This document shows positions 25,154 to 35,200 of a DNA stretch of 46,889 nt, in pieces; the first letter of the stretch is position 1, and each line of letters opens with the position of its first letter. A program made the position numbers and the translations under genes. The notes beneath the pieces were generated by a model. The model did no database searches. It saw only the letters and a list, made by a program, of their open reading frames with translations, and was not told where the DNA came from. This DNA is from an uncultured Erysipelotrichaceae bacterium (GTDB lineage Bacteria; Bacillota_I; Bacilli_A; RF39; UBA660). Location of the stretch: NCBI GenBank assembly GCA_902783315.1, contig CACZQK010000012.1, positions 1-46,889 on the forward strand, written 5' to 3'.

Positions 25154-25603
25154 ATGAATAAAGAATATATGGACTTAGCTTTTTTTTATGCGGAAAAGGC
25201 TTATAATTTGGACGAAGTTCCAATTGGCGCAGTTATTGTAAAAGATGATAAAATTATTTCTTATGGATTTAATTTAAAAGAATCTAATAAATCTGTTTTA
25301 GAACATGCTGAGATTATTGCAATAAGAGAGGCTTCTAAAAAAATAGATAATTGGAGATTGGATGGATGCTCAATTTATGTTACGTTAGATCCTTGCCCTA
25401 TGTGTGCTAGTGCAATTAAACAATCTCGTATTTCGTTTGTTTATTCTGCTTTAGAAAATTTGGATAAAGAAAATTCTCAATTAATTCATAAAATATTTGA
25501 AAATAATACTATAAATCCTTTTGTTTCTTTTGAATCAAATATTGATGCTGAACGTTCAAAAAAAATGTTAAGTTCTTTTTTTAAAAAACAAAGAAATAAA
25601 TGA
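25154..25603 (+). CDS. tadA: tRNA-specific adenosine deaminase TadA
   Basis: A zinc enzyme that deaminates wobble adenosine 34 to inosine, chiefly in tRNA-Arg(ACG). The 149-residue product has the zinc motif HAE at residues 51-53 (His51 ligand, Glu53 proton shuttle) and PCPMC at 80-84 (Cys81 and Cys84 ligands), with VPIGAVIV near 22-29. GGAGG lies five bases before the ATG at 25154. It follows the SRP RNA terminator by about 16 bp, so its transcript probably comes from read-through. Confidence 0.95.
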   Translation: MNKEYMDLAFFYAEKAYNLDEVPIGAVIVKDDKIISYGFNLKESNKSVLEHAEIIAIREASKKIDNWRLDGCSIYVTLDPCPMCASAIKQSRISFVYSALENLDKENSQLIHKIFENNTINPFVSFESNIDAERSKKMLSSFFKKQRNK

Positions 25604-25616
25604 AAATATTTCTTTG
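25589..25616 (+). terminator. Possible weak terminator at the end of tadA
   Basis: CAAAGAAATA and TATTTCTTTG form a perfect 10-bp stem with an 8-base loop overlapping the tadA stop codon. The following sequence is T-rich but interrupted. A TATAAT at 25634-25639 may be the -10 of a dnaX promoter. Confidence 0.45.
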
Positions 25617-25658
25617 ATTGTTTATATTTGTTTTATAATATAGTTAGGAGGCTTTTAT

Positions 25659-27353
25659 ATGTATCATGCTTTATATAGAAAATACAGACCTAAAAACTTT
25701 AATTCTGTTGTTGGTCAGGATTCTGTTATAAAAACTTTAAAAAATTCTATTATTAATCAAAATTTTTCTCATGCTTATATGTTTTTTGGCCCAAGAGGTA
25801 CTGGAAAAACTTCTGTGTCTAAAATTTTTGCTCGTAGCGTTAATTGCTTAAGCCCAGTGGATGGTTGTGCTTGTGGTAATTGTGATAGTTGTAAGTATTC
25901 TTTTTCTAAAAATTGTATTGATATTATTGAAATAGATGCTGCTTCTAATAATGGCGTGGATGAAATTAGAGAATTGAAAAATAAAATTTCTTTAGTTCCT
26001 AGTGAATTAAAATATAAGGTGTATATAATTGATGAAGTACATATGTTATCTATTGGGGCTTTTAATGCCTTATTAAAAACATTAGAAGAGCCACCAGAAC
26101 ATGCAATTTTTATTTTAGCTACTACTGATCCTCAAAAAGTCCCAGAAACAATTGTTTCTAGGTGTCAGTGCTTTTCTTTCAAAAGATTGTCTTCTAATAT
26201 TATTAAAGAAAAATTAGATTCTGTTTGCAAGGAAGAATCTATTGATATTGATCTTGAAGTTTTGGAGGGAGTTTCTTTATTATCTGATGGGGGATTGCGA
26301 GATGCCCTTGGTTTATTGGATATGTTGATTTCATATTCTGATGGTAGAATTACGATGGATTGTTTTACTGAAGTAAATGGTATGATTTCTACTGAACAAT
26401 TAAGTCAATTTGTTAAAAATGTATTAGATGGTGATATTGTTTCTATTTTAACTAGTATTAATAATTTTGAAAATAGTGGAAAAAACTTAATTCAAATTTT
26501 TACTCAGTTATTAAATTATACAAGAAATTTAATTGTTGATTATTATTTAAATAAGACTAGTTTGACTTTTTCTGTTGATTTATTACAGAAATTTGCTAAT
26601 AATTTAAATGAAAAAATGTTTGAAATAAAAAAGAGCTCTAATGCTAAAATATTTATGGAAATGTTTTTTTTGAAATTTGTAAATGATTACATTTTGTCTT
26701 CTTCTATTAACAAAGTAGAGCAAGTGAAAAAAAATGAAATAACTTTTGAAAATGGTGAAAAGATATTAGCAAAAGCTGCTGAAAAAAAAGAAGAAGTAAG
26801 TATCAATGCTCTGAAAGACGAAAAATCTGAATTATTAATGATTGAAAAAAAAGATGCTTCTTTTAATAATTTTGAATCCGGGGTATTGAATATTGCTGAG
26901 ATTATGCGGGTTCGTGTTAATAATACTTTGGCTCTTGCTAATAAAAAATTATTGTCTGATGAAATTGTTAAATTTGAAAAACTAAAAGATTTTACTTTTG
27001 ATCAAGAAATTGGTTATATTGCTTGTACATTATTAGACTCAACTGTTAGAGCTGTTAGCGAAGAAAATATGATTATTAGTTTTGAATATGATTCGAATGT
27101 AAAACAGAATTTACTTGTTCTTGACAAGATTATGGATGTTTATTTTAAAGTAACTAATTCCTATAAAAAGATAGCTATTATTACTGATGAAGAGTGGAAT
27201 AAATATAAAAACGAATATATTTTAAATTTAAAAAGTGGTATAAAGTACAAAGTAATTGAAGAACCAAAAGAAGTGTTGGAAGAATCAAAAAATGATGATA
27301 TAATATCTAATAGTGCAATTGAACTGTTTGGTGATGTTGTAGAAATTGAATAA
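25659..27353 (+). CDS. dnaX: DNA polymerase III subunits gamma/tau
   Basis: The clamp-loader motor subunit. The 564-residue protein starts MYHALYRKYRPKNFNSVVGQ and has Walker A FFGPRGTGKTSVSKIFA near 43-59, a zinc-binding cluster CLSPVDGCACGNCDSCKYS near 64-82, IIDEVHMLS near 125-133 (Walker B), TLEEPPEHAIFILATTD and the SRC sensor motif. The C-terminal third is Lys/Glu-rich and fits the tau tail that contacts the polymerase. AGGAGG lies upstream. No slippery-site evidence for a separate gamma form was noted. It leads the dnaX-ybaB-recR cluster found throughout Firmicutes. Confidence 0.97.
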   Translation: MYHALYRKYRPKNFNSVVGQDSVIKTLKNSIINQNFSHAYMFFGPRGTGKTSVSKIFARSVNCLSPVDGCACGNCDSCKYSFSKNCIDIIEIDAASNNGVDEIRELKNKISLVPSELKYKVYIIDEVHMLSIGAFNALLKTLEEPPEHAIFILATTDPQKVPETIVSRCQCFSFKRLSSNIIKEKLDSVCKEESIDIDLEVLEGVSLLSDGGLRDALGLLDMLISYSDGRITMDCFTEVNGMISTEQLSQFVKNVLDGDIVSILTSINNFENSGKNLIQIFTQLLNYTRNLIVDYYLNKTSLTFSVDLLQKFANNLNEKMFEIKKSSNAKIFMEMFFLKFVNDYILSSSINKVEQVKKNEITFENGEKILAKAAEKKEEVSINALKDEKSELLMIEKKDASFNNFESGVLNIAEIMRVRVNNTLALANKKLLSDEIVKFEKLKDFTFDQEIGYIACTLLDSTVRAVSEENMIISFEYDSNVKQNLLVLDKIMDVYFKVTNSYKKIAIITDEEWNKYKNEYILNLKSGIKYKVIEEPKEVLEESKNDDIISNSAIELFGDVVEIE

Positions 27354-27366
27354 AGGAGAGTTGTTT

Positions 27367-27663
27367 ATGAATAATATGCAAGCTATGTTAAAGCAAGCTC
27401 AAGCTTTACAAAAAGATATGCTGAAAGTGAAAAAAGAAATAGATGAAAGTGAATTTGTTGGTGAAAGTTCTTTAGTAAAAGTAACTTTAAAGGGAACAAA
27501 GGAAGTAGTAGGCGTAGAAATTGATGCTAATTCTTTGGATTCTGATGATATTGAAGCATTAGAAGATATGTTGATTGTTGCTATTAATCAAGCAAATAAA
27601 AAAATTGATGATATGACTGAAAGAAAAATGGGTAAATTTGGCTCTATACCAGGTTTATTTTAG
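27367..27663 (+). CDS. Nucleoid-associated protein, YbaB/EbfC family
   Basis: A small dimeric DNA-binding protein of 98 residues beginning MNNMQAMLKQAQALQKDMLKVKKEI, with the conserved VKVTLKGTKEVVGVEIDANSL core and ending GSIPGLF (compare the family's MPGLF/PGMPGLF). The start at 27367 is chosen because AAAGGAG lies about eight bases upstream; a longer frame from 27346 overlaps dnaX without a site. It lies between dnaX and recR, the standard position. Confidence 0.96.
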   Translation: MNNMQAMLKQAQALQKDMLKVKKEIDESEFVGESSLVKVTLKGTKEVVGVEIDANSLDSDDIEALEDMLIVAINQANKKIDDMTERKMGKFGSIPGLF

Positions 27664-27671
27664 AAATTTGT

Positions 27672-28268
27672 ATGTATCCTGAAAGTATTAAAAATTTGAT
27701 AGACTCTTTTAAATGTTTTCCAGGAATAGGTGAAAAAACAGCAGAAAGACTGGCTTTTTCTGTTTTGGATTTGGAAGAGGAACAAATAAAGTTTTTTTCT
27801 TCAAGTCTTTTAGATGTTTCAGATAAAGTTCATAAATGTGCTAAGTGTAATACTTTAACTGATAGTGAGCTTTGTTATATTTGCTCTGATTCTACTAGAA
27901 AGTCTGATGTTTTATGTGTTGTAGAGGATTCTAAAAGTGTGTTTTTGTTTGAAAAATTTGGCATCTTTCATGGAAAGTATCATGTTCTTAATGGCTTGAT
28001 TTCTCCTTTGGATGGGATTAACCCTGAAGATATAGGTATTGGGAAATTGTTGGATCGTATTCATGATGAAAATTTTGGAGAAATTGTGTTTGCTTTTAAA
28101 CCGAGTTCAGAAGGGGAAATTACAACATTATATATAAAAAGAACTTTAGAAAATTTGGGCATTAAAATTACGCAATTAGCTAGTGGTGTTCCTATAGGTG
28201 CTGATATGGAATATTTAGATAAATTAACACTTGAGAGAGCTATGAATGATAGAAAAAGTATTGAATAA
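27672..28268 (+). CDS. recR: Recombination protein RecR
   Basis: A ring-forming zinc protein that works with RecF and RecO in gap repair. The 198-residue product has the helix-hairpin-helix IDSFKCFPGIGEKTAERLAF (10-29), the four-cysteine zinc finger CAKCNTLTDSELCYIC (55-70) and the TOPRIM domain with VVEDSKSVFLFE and KPSSEGEITTLYIKR. No clear Shine-Dalgarno precedes the ATG, but it lies eight bases after the ybaB stop, so it may be translated by reinitiation. Confidence 0.96.
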   Translation: MYPESIKNLIDSFKCFPGIGEKTAERLAFSVLDLEEEQIKFFSSSLLDVSDKVHKCAKCNTLTDSELCYICSDSTRKSDVLCVVEDSKSVFLFEKFGIFHGKYHVLNGLISPLDGINPEDIGIGKLLDRIHDENFGEIVFAFKPSSEGEITTLYIKRTLENLGIKITQLASGVPIGADMEYLDKLTLERAMNDRKSIE

Positions 28269-28306
28269 TTTTTTTCTTTCTTTCATATTTATTAGTGGTG
28301 ATTTTT

Positions 28307-28492
28307 ATTAATTTTGTAAAAAAAATATTAAATAAAGTAATTGGTTCTACGTTTTTTCTTTATTTGTTTAATATAGTGTTTGATTCATTTAATCTAATAA
28401 TACCAATTAACTTATATACTATTTCTATAACTTCTTTATTAGGCTTTTTTGGCTTTGCTGGTCTTCTTATTTTTAAATTTATTTTTTTGTGA
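28307..28492 (+). CDS. bofA: BofA-like sporulation membrane protein, possible ATT start
   Basis: A small membrane protein with the BofA family C-terminal block IIPINLYTISITSLLGFFGFAGLLIFKFIF (compare B. subtilis VPINLVTTAISGILGIPGIAALVVIKQF). In B. subtilis BofA holds the SpoIVFB protease inactive until pro-sigma-K processing. Two hydrophobic segments are seen, near the middle and at the C-terminus. No ATG fits. GGTGA at 28297-28301 is spaced like the ribosome binding sites of tatD and pth for a start at the in-frame ATT at 28307; a GTG at 28295 is the alternative but has no site upstream. Position after recR matches B. subtilis (recR-yaaL-bofA). Product about 61 residues. Confidence 0.75.
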   Translation: MNFVKKILNKVIGSTFFLYLFNIVFDSFNLIIPINLYTISITSLLGFFGFAGLLIFKFIFL

Positions 28493-28499
28493 GGATGTT

Positions 28500-29348
28500 A
28501 TGGATGAAATATCATTAATTAAGAAAAAATATATTAATTATATTGATAATGCTGTGAAAAATCATAAAATTTTCCATGCTTATTTATTTGAAGTTGGGAA
28601 CTATGATAATGATTTTCAATATATTCTTGATTTTATAAAAATGATTTTAACAGATTGCTTGTATGAAGAAATAAATAAGAGTAATAATCCTATTTTTTAT
28701 TTGATTGATAGTGGTACTTATTTAGATGTTCATATTATAGAGCCTGATGGTAATTTTATTAAAAAAAATCAGATTTTAGAATTGCAGAAAGAATATAAAA
28801 ATAAGTCATTATTAAATGGAAAAAGAATTTATATTATTAAGCATGTTGAAAAAATGAATTTATCTTCTGCTAATACTATGTTAAAATTTTTAGAGGAACC
28901 AGAAGAAGATATTATTGCTTTTTTAGTTACTGAAAATCGTTATTCGGTTATTGAAACTATTTTGTCTAGATGTCAGATTGTTACTTTAAAAGATAGTGAT
29001 ATTTCATTTTATATTAATGATAATATTTTAAGTTTGTTAAAATGTGTTATTGATCCTCATAGTTTTTTTATAAATTACAAAAATATGATTAGTATTTATT
29101 CTGATAAGACTATTATTTTAGATGATTTGAAACTTGTGGAAAGTATTATTATTACTGTTATAAATGATAGATATAAAATTACAAATATATTGGATAAAAC
29201 TGTTGTTTCCTTGTTTAATAATATTGATGATAATAGTCTTTTAAGTAAAATATCTATCTTAGAAGAAGAATTGACTAAGCTTGATTTTAATGTAAATTAT
29301 AAGTTATGGCTTGATTCGTTATTTTCTAAATTGATTATAGGAGGTTAG
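28500..29348 (+). CDS. holB: DNA polymerase III subunit delta'
   Basis: A clamp-loader subunit related to DnaX but without ATPase function. The 282-residue product contains HKIFHAYLFE, RIYIIKHVEKMNLSSANTMLKFLEEPEEDIIAFLVTENRYSVIETILSRCQIVTL, which corresponds to the delta' sensor/SRC region; no intact Walker A is present, as expected. The start at 28500 has GAGGATG upstream; a longer frame from 28449 overlaps bofA in another frame. It precedes ricT as in B. subtilis (holB-yaaT). Confidence 0.93.
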   Translation: MDEISLIKKKYINYIDNAVKNHKIFHAYLFEVGNYDNDFQYILDFIKMILTDCLYEEINKSNNPIFYLIDSGTYLDVHIIEPDGNFIKKNQILELQKEYKNKSLLNGKRIYIIKHVEKMNLSSANTMLKFLEEPEEDIIAFLVTENRYSVIETILSRCQIVTLKDSDISFYINDNILSLLKCVIDPHSFFINYKNMISIYSDKTIILDDLKLVESIIITVINDRYKITNILDKTVVSLFNNIDDNSLLSKISILEEELTKLDFNVNYKLWLDSLFSKLIIGG

Positions 29349-29353
29349 ATATC

Positions 29354-30145
29354 GTGATGGATGTTGTGATTGTGAGTTGTGATGAAACTAAGAATGTTTA
29401 CTATTTGTCTCCAAATTCTTTATCTTTAAAGAAAAATGATTTTGTTGTTTTTGAAACAGAAAATGGATTGTTGACAGGTCATATTTGTAAAGAATTATAT
29501 AAAGAAAAAGAAAAAAATTTGATCTTACCTTTATTTAAAGTTCTTCGAGTTTTAGATACAAAAGATATTGAACAGTATCAAAAAAATAAAAAAGAAGCAT
29601 TGGAAGCATTGAATCAAGCTAAGAAAATTAATCAAAAGTTGAATCTAAATATGAATTTTATAGATGCTTATTATTATTTTGATAAATCACAATTGTTATT
29701 TTCTTTTTTAGCAGAAAATCGTGTTGATTTTCGTGAACTTGCTAAAAAGCTTGCTAGTAAATATAAAACAAGAATTGAGCTTCGTCAGATTGGTGTTCGG
29801 GATAAAGCAAAGAAAATAGGTGGATTAGGTCCTTGTGGATTGTTTCTATGTTGTAATTCTTTTTTAACAGATTTTAATAGTGTTTCTATTAATATGGCAA
29901 AGAATCAAATGCTTGCTTTAAATCCTTCTAAAATTAATGGTATATGTGGTAGATTATTATGTTGCTTAGGTTATGAAAATGATACTTATACAGAGTTAAA
30001 AAAGGAATTGCCAACAGTTGGATTAGTAGTTGATACTCCATTTGGAATGGGAAAAACTATTTCTGTTGATATATTTAAACAAACTTATCAAGTTGATTTA
30101 AAGGATAAAGGAATATTGGATTTTAATAAGGAAGATAATAAATAG
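29354..30145 (+). CDS. ricT: PSP1 domain protein RicT (YaaT)
   Basis: A cytosolic PSP1-domain protein. In B. subtilis RicT forms the Y-complex with RicA and RicF, binds Fe-S clusters, promotes RNase Y-dependent mRNA maturation and affects competence, sporulation and biofilm formation. The product has 263 residues. The cysteines in GPCGLFLCC (near 159-167) and GICGRLLCC (near 196-204) are the conserved cluster ligands, followed by VVDTPFGMGKT. GGAGG lies upstream. GTG at 29354 is nine bases from it, and the next codon ATG at 29357 is twelve, so either may be used. yabA, which follows in B. subtilis, is missing. Confidence 0.94.
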   Translation: MMDVVIVSCDETKNVYYLSPNSLSLKKNDFVVFETENGLLTGHICKELYKEKEKNLILPLFKVLRVLDTKDIEQYQKNKKEALEALNQAKKINQKLNLNMNFIDAYYYFDKSQLLFSFLAENRVDFRELAKKLASKYKTRIELRQIGVRDKAKKIGGLGPCGLFLCCNSFLTDFNSVSINMAKNQMLALNPSKINGICGRLLCCLGYENDTYTELKKELPTVGLVVDTPFGMGKTISVDIFKQTYQVDLKDKGILDFNKEDNK

Positions 30146-30888
30146 TGGAAAGATTAGATGATGTTTTAGGTTATAAAAATTTGAAAATTTATCAAAATTC
30201 CGATTTTTTTTCTTTTTCTTTAGATAGTATTATACTTGCTAATTATTCGTCTATTCGTTTAAGAGATAAAAAAATAGTAGATTTTTGTACTGGAAATGGT
30301 GTTATTCCTTTGATTTTGACTAGACGATGTAGTCAAAATATTATTGGAGTTGAGATACAAGAAAAATTAGTTTCTTTAGCTAAAAAATCTGTAGTTTATA
30401 ATAATTTGGAAAATCGTATATCTATTGTGTGTGATGATGTTAAAAATTTTTCTAATGAACATTTGAATGAATTCGACCTTGTGTTATGTAATCCTCCGTA
30501 TTTTAAATTAGAAGAAAAAAGTAGTATAAGTGAATCTTACGAAAAAAGAATAGCTCGGCATGAATTATTAATTAATTTGGAAGAAATTTGTGCTTGTGCA
30601 AAAAAAGTTTTGAAAGACAATGGTATACTTTCAATTGTTCATAGGGGAAATCGTTTGGTAGAAATTTTTGAGCTTTTTCGTCTTTATACTATTGAGCCCA
30701 AAAGAATAAAATTTATTTATGAAAGTTTGGATAGAGAACCAATTTTGGTATTGGTTGAAGGTCAAAAAAATGGAAAGCCTGGTTTAAAGATAGATAGGCC
30801 ATTAATTAAATATAATTTGAATGGTCAAATGACTGAAGAATATTCTTGTTTGCAGAAGGAGGTATACTGTGATTCAAAAGAGTTATGA
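30145..30888 (+). CDS. trmN6: tRNA1(Val) (adenine37-N6)-methyltransferase-like protein (YabB)
   Basis: A class I SAM-dependent methyltransferase of 247 residues with VDFCTGNGVIPLIL near 49-62 (SAM loop), GVEIQEKLVSLA near 72-83 and the catalytic LVLCNPPYF near 111-119, the NPPY motif of N6-adenine methylases. In E. coli the homologue (YfiC) modifies A37 of tRNA1-Val. It starts with GTG overlapping the ricT stop (TAGTG), and its 3' end overlaps rsmI by 20 bases. Position matches B. subtilis yabB. The tRNA target is inferred from the family. Confidence 0.92.
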   Translation: MERLDDVLGYKNLKIYQNSDFFSFSLDSIILANYSSIRLRDKKIVDFCTGNGVIPLILTRRCSQNIIGVEIQEKLVSLAKKSVVYNNLENRISIVCDDVKNFSNEHLNEFDLVLCNPPYFKLEEKSSISESYEKRIARHELLINLEEICACAKKVLKDNGILSIVHRGNRLVEIFELFRLYTIEPKRIKFIYESLDREPILVLVEGQKNGKPGLKIDRPLIKYNLNGQMTEEYSCLQKEVYCDSKEL

Positions 30889-31708
30889 TGATACTGCGGG
30901 TTTATATTTGATTCCTACGCCTATTGGTAATTTGGATGATATTACAGTTCGCTCTTTAAATACTTTGAGGAATGTTGATGTTATTCTTTGTGAAGATACT
31001 AGAAATACTGGACTTTTACTTCATCATTATAATATTCATAAGAAGTTAATAAGTTGTCATGAGTATAATGAAAGCAATATGATTCAGTCAGTTATTTCTA
31101 TGCTTGAAAAGGGACTAGCTGTTGGCCTTGTTACTGATCAAGGGACCCCTATTATTAGTGATCCTGGTTTTATTATTGTGCGAGCTGTTATTGATGCTGG
31201 ATACAATGTTATATCATTACCTGGGGCAACAGCTTTTGTTCCAGCTCTAACTGTTTCTGGAATAGAACCTTCGCCTTTTTTGTTTTTTGGATTTTTAAAT
31301 TCTAAGCAGCAAAAACAAATTAGTGAATTAAAATCTTTAAAAAACTATAAATGTACTTTAATTTTTTATGAATCTGTTCATAGAATAAAATCTACTCTTC
31401 AAAATATGTTAGATATTTTTGGTAATAGAAATATTGCTATTTGTCGTGAATTATCAAAAATTCATGAAGAAATACTGAGAAGTAATATCGAAAATGCAAT
31501 TTCTCTCGTAGATAATATGAAAGGAGAATTTGTTTTAATTGTTGAGGGAAACAAAGAAATAATCGATTATAGTAATTTAGATGTTTTAGATCATGTTAAA
31601 ATGTATGTAGAAGATGGAATGAATGAAAAAGATGCAGTCAAATTAGTTGCTCAGGAGCGGCATGTTGCTAAATCTGTTATTTATAATGAATATCATAATA
31701 GGAAGTGA
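30869..31708 (+). CDS. rsmI: 16S rRNA (cytidine-2'-O)-methyltransferase RsmI
   Basis: A SAM-dependent tetrapyrrole-methylase-fold enzyme that 2'-O-methylates C1402 of 16S rRNA. The 279-residue product shows LYLIPTPIGNLDDITVRSLNTLRNVDVILCEDTRNTG (near 12-48), VGLVTDQGTPIISDPGF and ISLPGATAFVPALTVSGIEPSPFLFFGFL, all diagnostic. A GTG start at 30869 has GGAGG six bases upstream and lies inside the end of trmN6. The C-terminal NEKDAVKLVAQERHVAKSVIYNEYHN resembles the usual small helical domain. Confidence 0.97.
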   Translation: MIQKSYDDTAGLYLIPTPIGNLDDITVRSLNTLRNVDVILCEDTRNTGLLLHHYNIHKKLISCHEYNESNMIQSVISMLEKGLAVGLVTDQGTPIISDPGFIIVRAVIDAGYNVISLPGATAFVPALTVSGIEPSPFLFFGFLNSKQQKQISELKSLKNYKCTLIFYESVHRIKSTLQNMLDIFGNRNIAICRELSKIHEEILRSNIENAISLVDNMKGEFVLIVEGNKEIIDYSNLDVLDHVKMYVEDGMNEKDAVKLVAQERHVAKSVIYNEYHNRK

Positions 31709-31712
31709 TTTT

Positions 31713-32282
31713 ATGAAGTTAATTGTTGGGTTAGGAAATCCTGGAAAAGAATATAAAAATACGCGTCATAATATTGGATTTGATTTTGTTGATTATTATC
31801 TTAATGAAAAAAAAATTATAAGCACTTGGAATAATAAGTTTAATGGTCTTTTTATTGATATATTTTTAAATGGAGAAAAAGTTATTTTTTTAAAACCACA
31901 AACTTATATGAATTTATCTGGTGAGTCTGTTCATAAAATTATGGATTATTTTAATATTTCTGTAGATGATTTATTTGTTATTTCTGATGATCTTGATTTG
32001 TTTGTTGGAAATTTTAAATTAAAAAATGGTGGTTCTAGTGCTGGACATAATGGTTTAAAGAGTATTGAAAGTTGTATTGGAACTTCTTCTTATAAGCGAT
32101 TAAAAATTGGTATTTCAAATAATAAATCTATTGATACAAAAGATTATGTATTAGGTCAATTTTCAAAGAAAGATAAAGTAGCTTTAGATTCTTTATTTTC
32201 AGAGTTATGTTTTGTAGTAGACGATTATTTTAAATTAACTTTTTCAGATTTAATGAATAAATATAATCAAAAAAATAGGTGA
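31713..32282 (+). CDS. pth: Peptidyl-tRNA hydrolase
   Basis: Releases peptides from tRNA dropped during translation. The 189-residue product starts MKLIVGLGNPGKEYKNTRHNIGFD, with Asn10 and His20 (catalytic base) visible, followed by KPQTYMNLSGESV and SDDLDLFVGNFKLKNGGSSAGHNGLKSI. The start at 31713 has AGGAAGTGA upstream and lies four bases after rsmI. It precedes mfd as in B. subtilis (pth-fin-mfd); the small fin gene is absent. Confidence 0.97.
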   Translation: MKLIVGLGNPGKEYKNTRHNIGFDFVDYYLNEKKIISTWNNKFNGLFIDIFLNGEKVIFLKPQTYMNLSGESVHKIMDYFNISVDDLFVISDDLDLFVGNFKLKNGGSSAGHNGLKSIESCIGTSSYKRLKIGISNNKSIDTKDYVLGQFSKKDKVALDSLFSELCFVVDDYFKLTFSDLMNKYNQKNR

Positions 32283-32286
32283 TTTT

Positions 32287-35200
32287 ATGAATTTTTTTGA
32301 AGATTTAGTTGATATAAAAATAGAAAAAAACATTGGTTTATGTAATCTGACGAATGAATTTTTTTGTTTGATTTTAAATAGAATTTATCAAAAGGAACAT
32401 AGAAATATTTTGGTTGTTGTTGATAGTATTTTTGAAGCAAATCAAATTTATCATATTTTGAAAAATTATAATGACTTTGTATATCTATTTCCTATGGATG
32501 ATTTTTTAACTAGCGAAGCTTTGGCGTCTTCTTTTGATTTATTATCGAGGAGAATGGATACTTTAAATTACTTTGCTTTTAATAATAATGGAATTATTAT
32601 TACCAATTTGATGGGATATTTAAGATTTTTACCTAGAAAAAACAATTATAGAAAATTTATTTTTACTCTAAAAACAGGTGATATTATTGACAGAAACGAA
32701 CTTGTGGAAAAAATATTATCATGTGGTTATGAAAAAGATACATTAGTTAATAAGACGGGAGAATTTAGTGTTCGTGGGTTTGTTATTGATATTTTTCCAA
32801 TAAATGAAGAAAACCCAGTTCGTATTGAATTTTTTGATGATGAAATTGAGTCTATTCGGTATTTTGATATTAATGATCAAAAATCTATTTCAAAAGTTGA
32901 TTCTATTAATATTATGCCTTTTTTTGAATTTTTAACAGATGCGAAGGTAGAAGAAGATCATTTTGGTAAACAAAAATTTTTACCATTATATGAAGATGTT
33001 TCAAATATTTCCGATTATTTGGGTGAATGCTATACTTTTTTTAAAGATTATGAGCAGATAAAGTTATCTTATACTGAAATTTTGTTTGAAGTAGAAGAAT
33101 TTAGAAAGGAAAAAAATGTCGAATTTTCTTTTAATTATTTTCATGATTTGGAAAAATTGAAAGTTGAATATCCTTTATATTATTTTTCTTTTTCTAATAT
33201 GAAAAAAACTTCTTATTGTTATCCAATATTTAATTTTGGGGTAAATACTATCAATAATTTTAATGAGAGTGCTGATGCAATTAATAGTTTTCTTATAGAA
33301 AATCTTAATGGTGGCAAAACTATTATAATTTGTTTAAAATCTTTTCAAATTAAAAGTCTTTTAAAGCATTTAACTGTTAAAGTTGTGGAAAGTTCTTTTG
33401 ATTCTATTTCTTTGAATTCTGTTAATATTATTGATGGACAATTATCGGAAGGTTTTATTTATCATGATTTTGTTGTTCTTACTGCTCATGAATTATTTAG
33501 AACTGTTGAAAAGAAAAAAAATTATAATACGAAATTTAAATATTCTACATCAATTCATGATATTAATAAGCTTGATATAGGTGATTATGTTGTTCATAAT
33601 GTTCATGGTATTGGAATTTATAATGGAATAAAAACTTTAAGCTTGCATGATATCACAAAGGATTATTTAGAAATTCTTTATCAAGGTACTGATAAAATTT
33701 ATATTCCTGTGGAAAAGATTAGTTTGATTAGTAAATTTTCTGGTAAAGAGGGCATAATACCTAAAATTAATAAATTAGGTGGAAATGAATGGAAGAAAAC
33801 AAAAAATCGTGTAAAATCTAAAGTAAAGGATATGGCTAATCAGTTGTTAAAATTGTATGCAGAAAGAGAAGCTCGGAAGGGATTTTCTTTTTCGAAAGAT
33901 AATGAATTGTCTGTTTCTTTTGAAAATGATTTTCAATATGAATTAACGGCAGATCAAAAAAATGCTATTGCTCAAATTAAAAGTGATATGGAATCTCCTG
34001 TTCCAATGGATCGATTACTTTGTGGTGATGTTGGTTTTGGAAAAACTGAAGTAGCTTTTGTAGCAGCTTTTAAAGCAATTTTAGATTCTAAACAAGTACT
34101 TTTTCTTTGTCCAACAACAATTCTTTCCAAGCAACATTATGAAAATGCTTTGATTCGTTTTCATAATTTTCCTGTTAGCATAGCTTTATTAAATAGATTC
34201 ACTAGTTCTAGGGAAGTTAAACGCATTATTGATGGACTAGAAAATGGAACTATTGATATGCTCATTGGGACTCATCGTCTTTTGAGTTCTGACATTAAGC
34301 CTTTAAATTTAGGATTATTAATTATTGATGAGGAACAACGTTTTGGTGTTGCTCATAAAGAAAAGATAAAACAATATAAAACTAATGTTGATGTTTTAAC
34401 ATTAACTGCTACTCCTATTCCTCGAACTTTGCAAATGTCTTTAGTTGGGATTAGAAGTTTATCACTGATAGAGACTCCTCCTAGTAATCGGTATCCTGTG
34501 CAAACTTATGTTGTGGAAGAAAATAAGCAAATTTTGAAAGATGCTATTTATAAAGAATTATCTAGAGGTGGTCAGGTATTTATTTTATATAATAGAGTTC
34601 AGTCTATTAATGAGTTTTTCTATAAAATTCAAGAGATTGCTATGGATGCTAGGATTGCAATTGCTCATGGGCAGATGCCTAAAAATAAATTAGAAAATAC
34701 TATTTATGATTTTGTTAATTATAAATATGATATTTTGCTTTGTACTACGATTATTGAAACGGGTATTGATATTCCAAATGTTAATACATTAATTGTTATT
34801 GATGCAGATCTTTTTGGATTAAGTCAACTATATCAAATTAGAGGTAGAGTTGGTAGAAGTGATAAGTTTGCTTATGCTTATCTAATGTATCGACCATATA
34901 AGAAATTAACGGAAACTGCCATTAAAAGATTAAATGTCATAAAAGAATTTACAAAATTAGGAAGTGGTTTTTCAATTGCTACTAGGGATTTATCAATTCG
35001 TGGGGCTGGGGATATGTTAGGGAGTGAGCAAGCTGGTTTTATTGATAGTGTTGGAATTGATTTATATTTAAAAATGTTAGAAGATGAAATTCGAAGTATT
35101 AAACATGAACCATTGTTAGAAGAAGAAAGTTTTGAAGACAGTAAACCTTTAATTGATGTTACTACACATATTGAAGATTCTTATGTTCAAGAAGATGATT

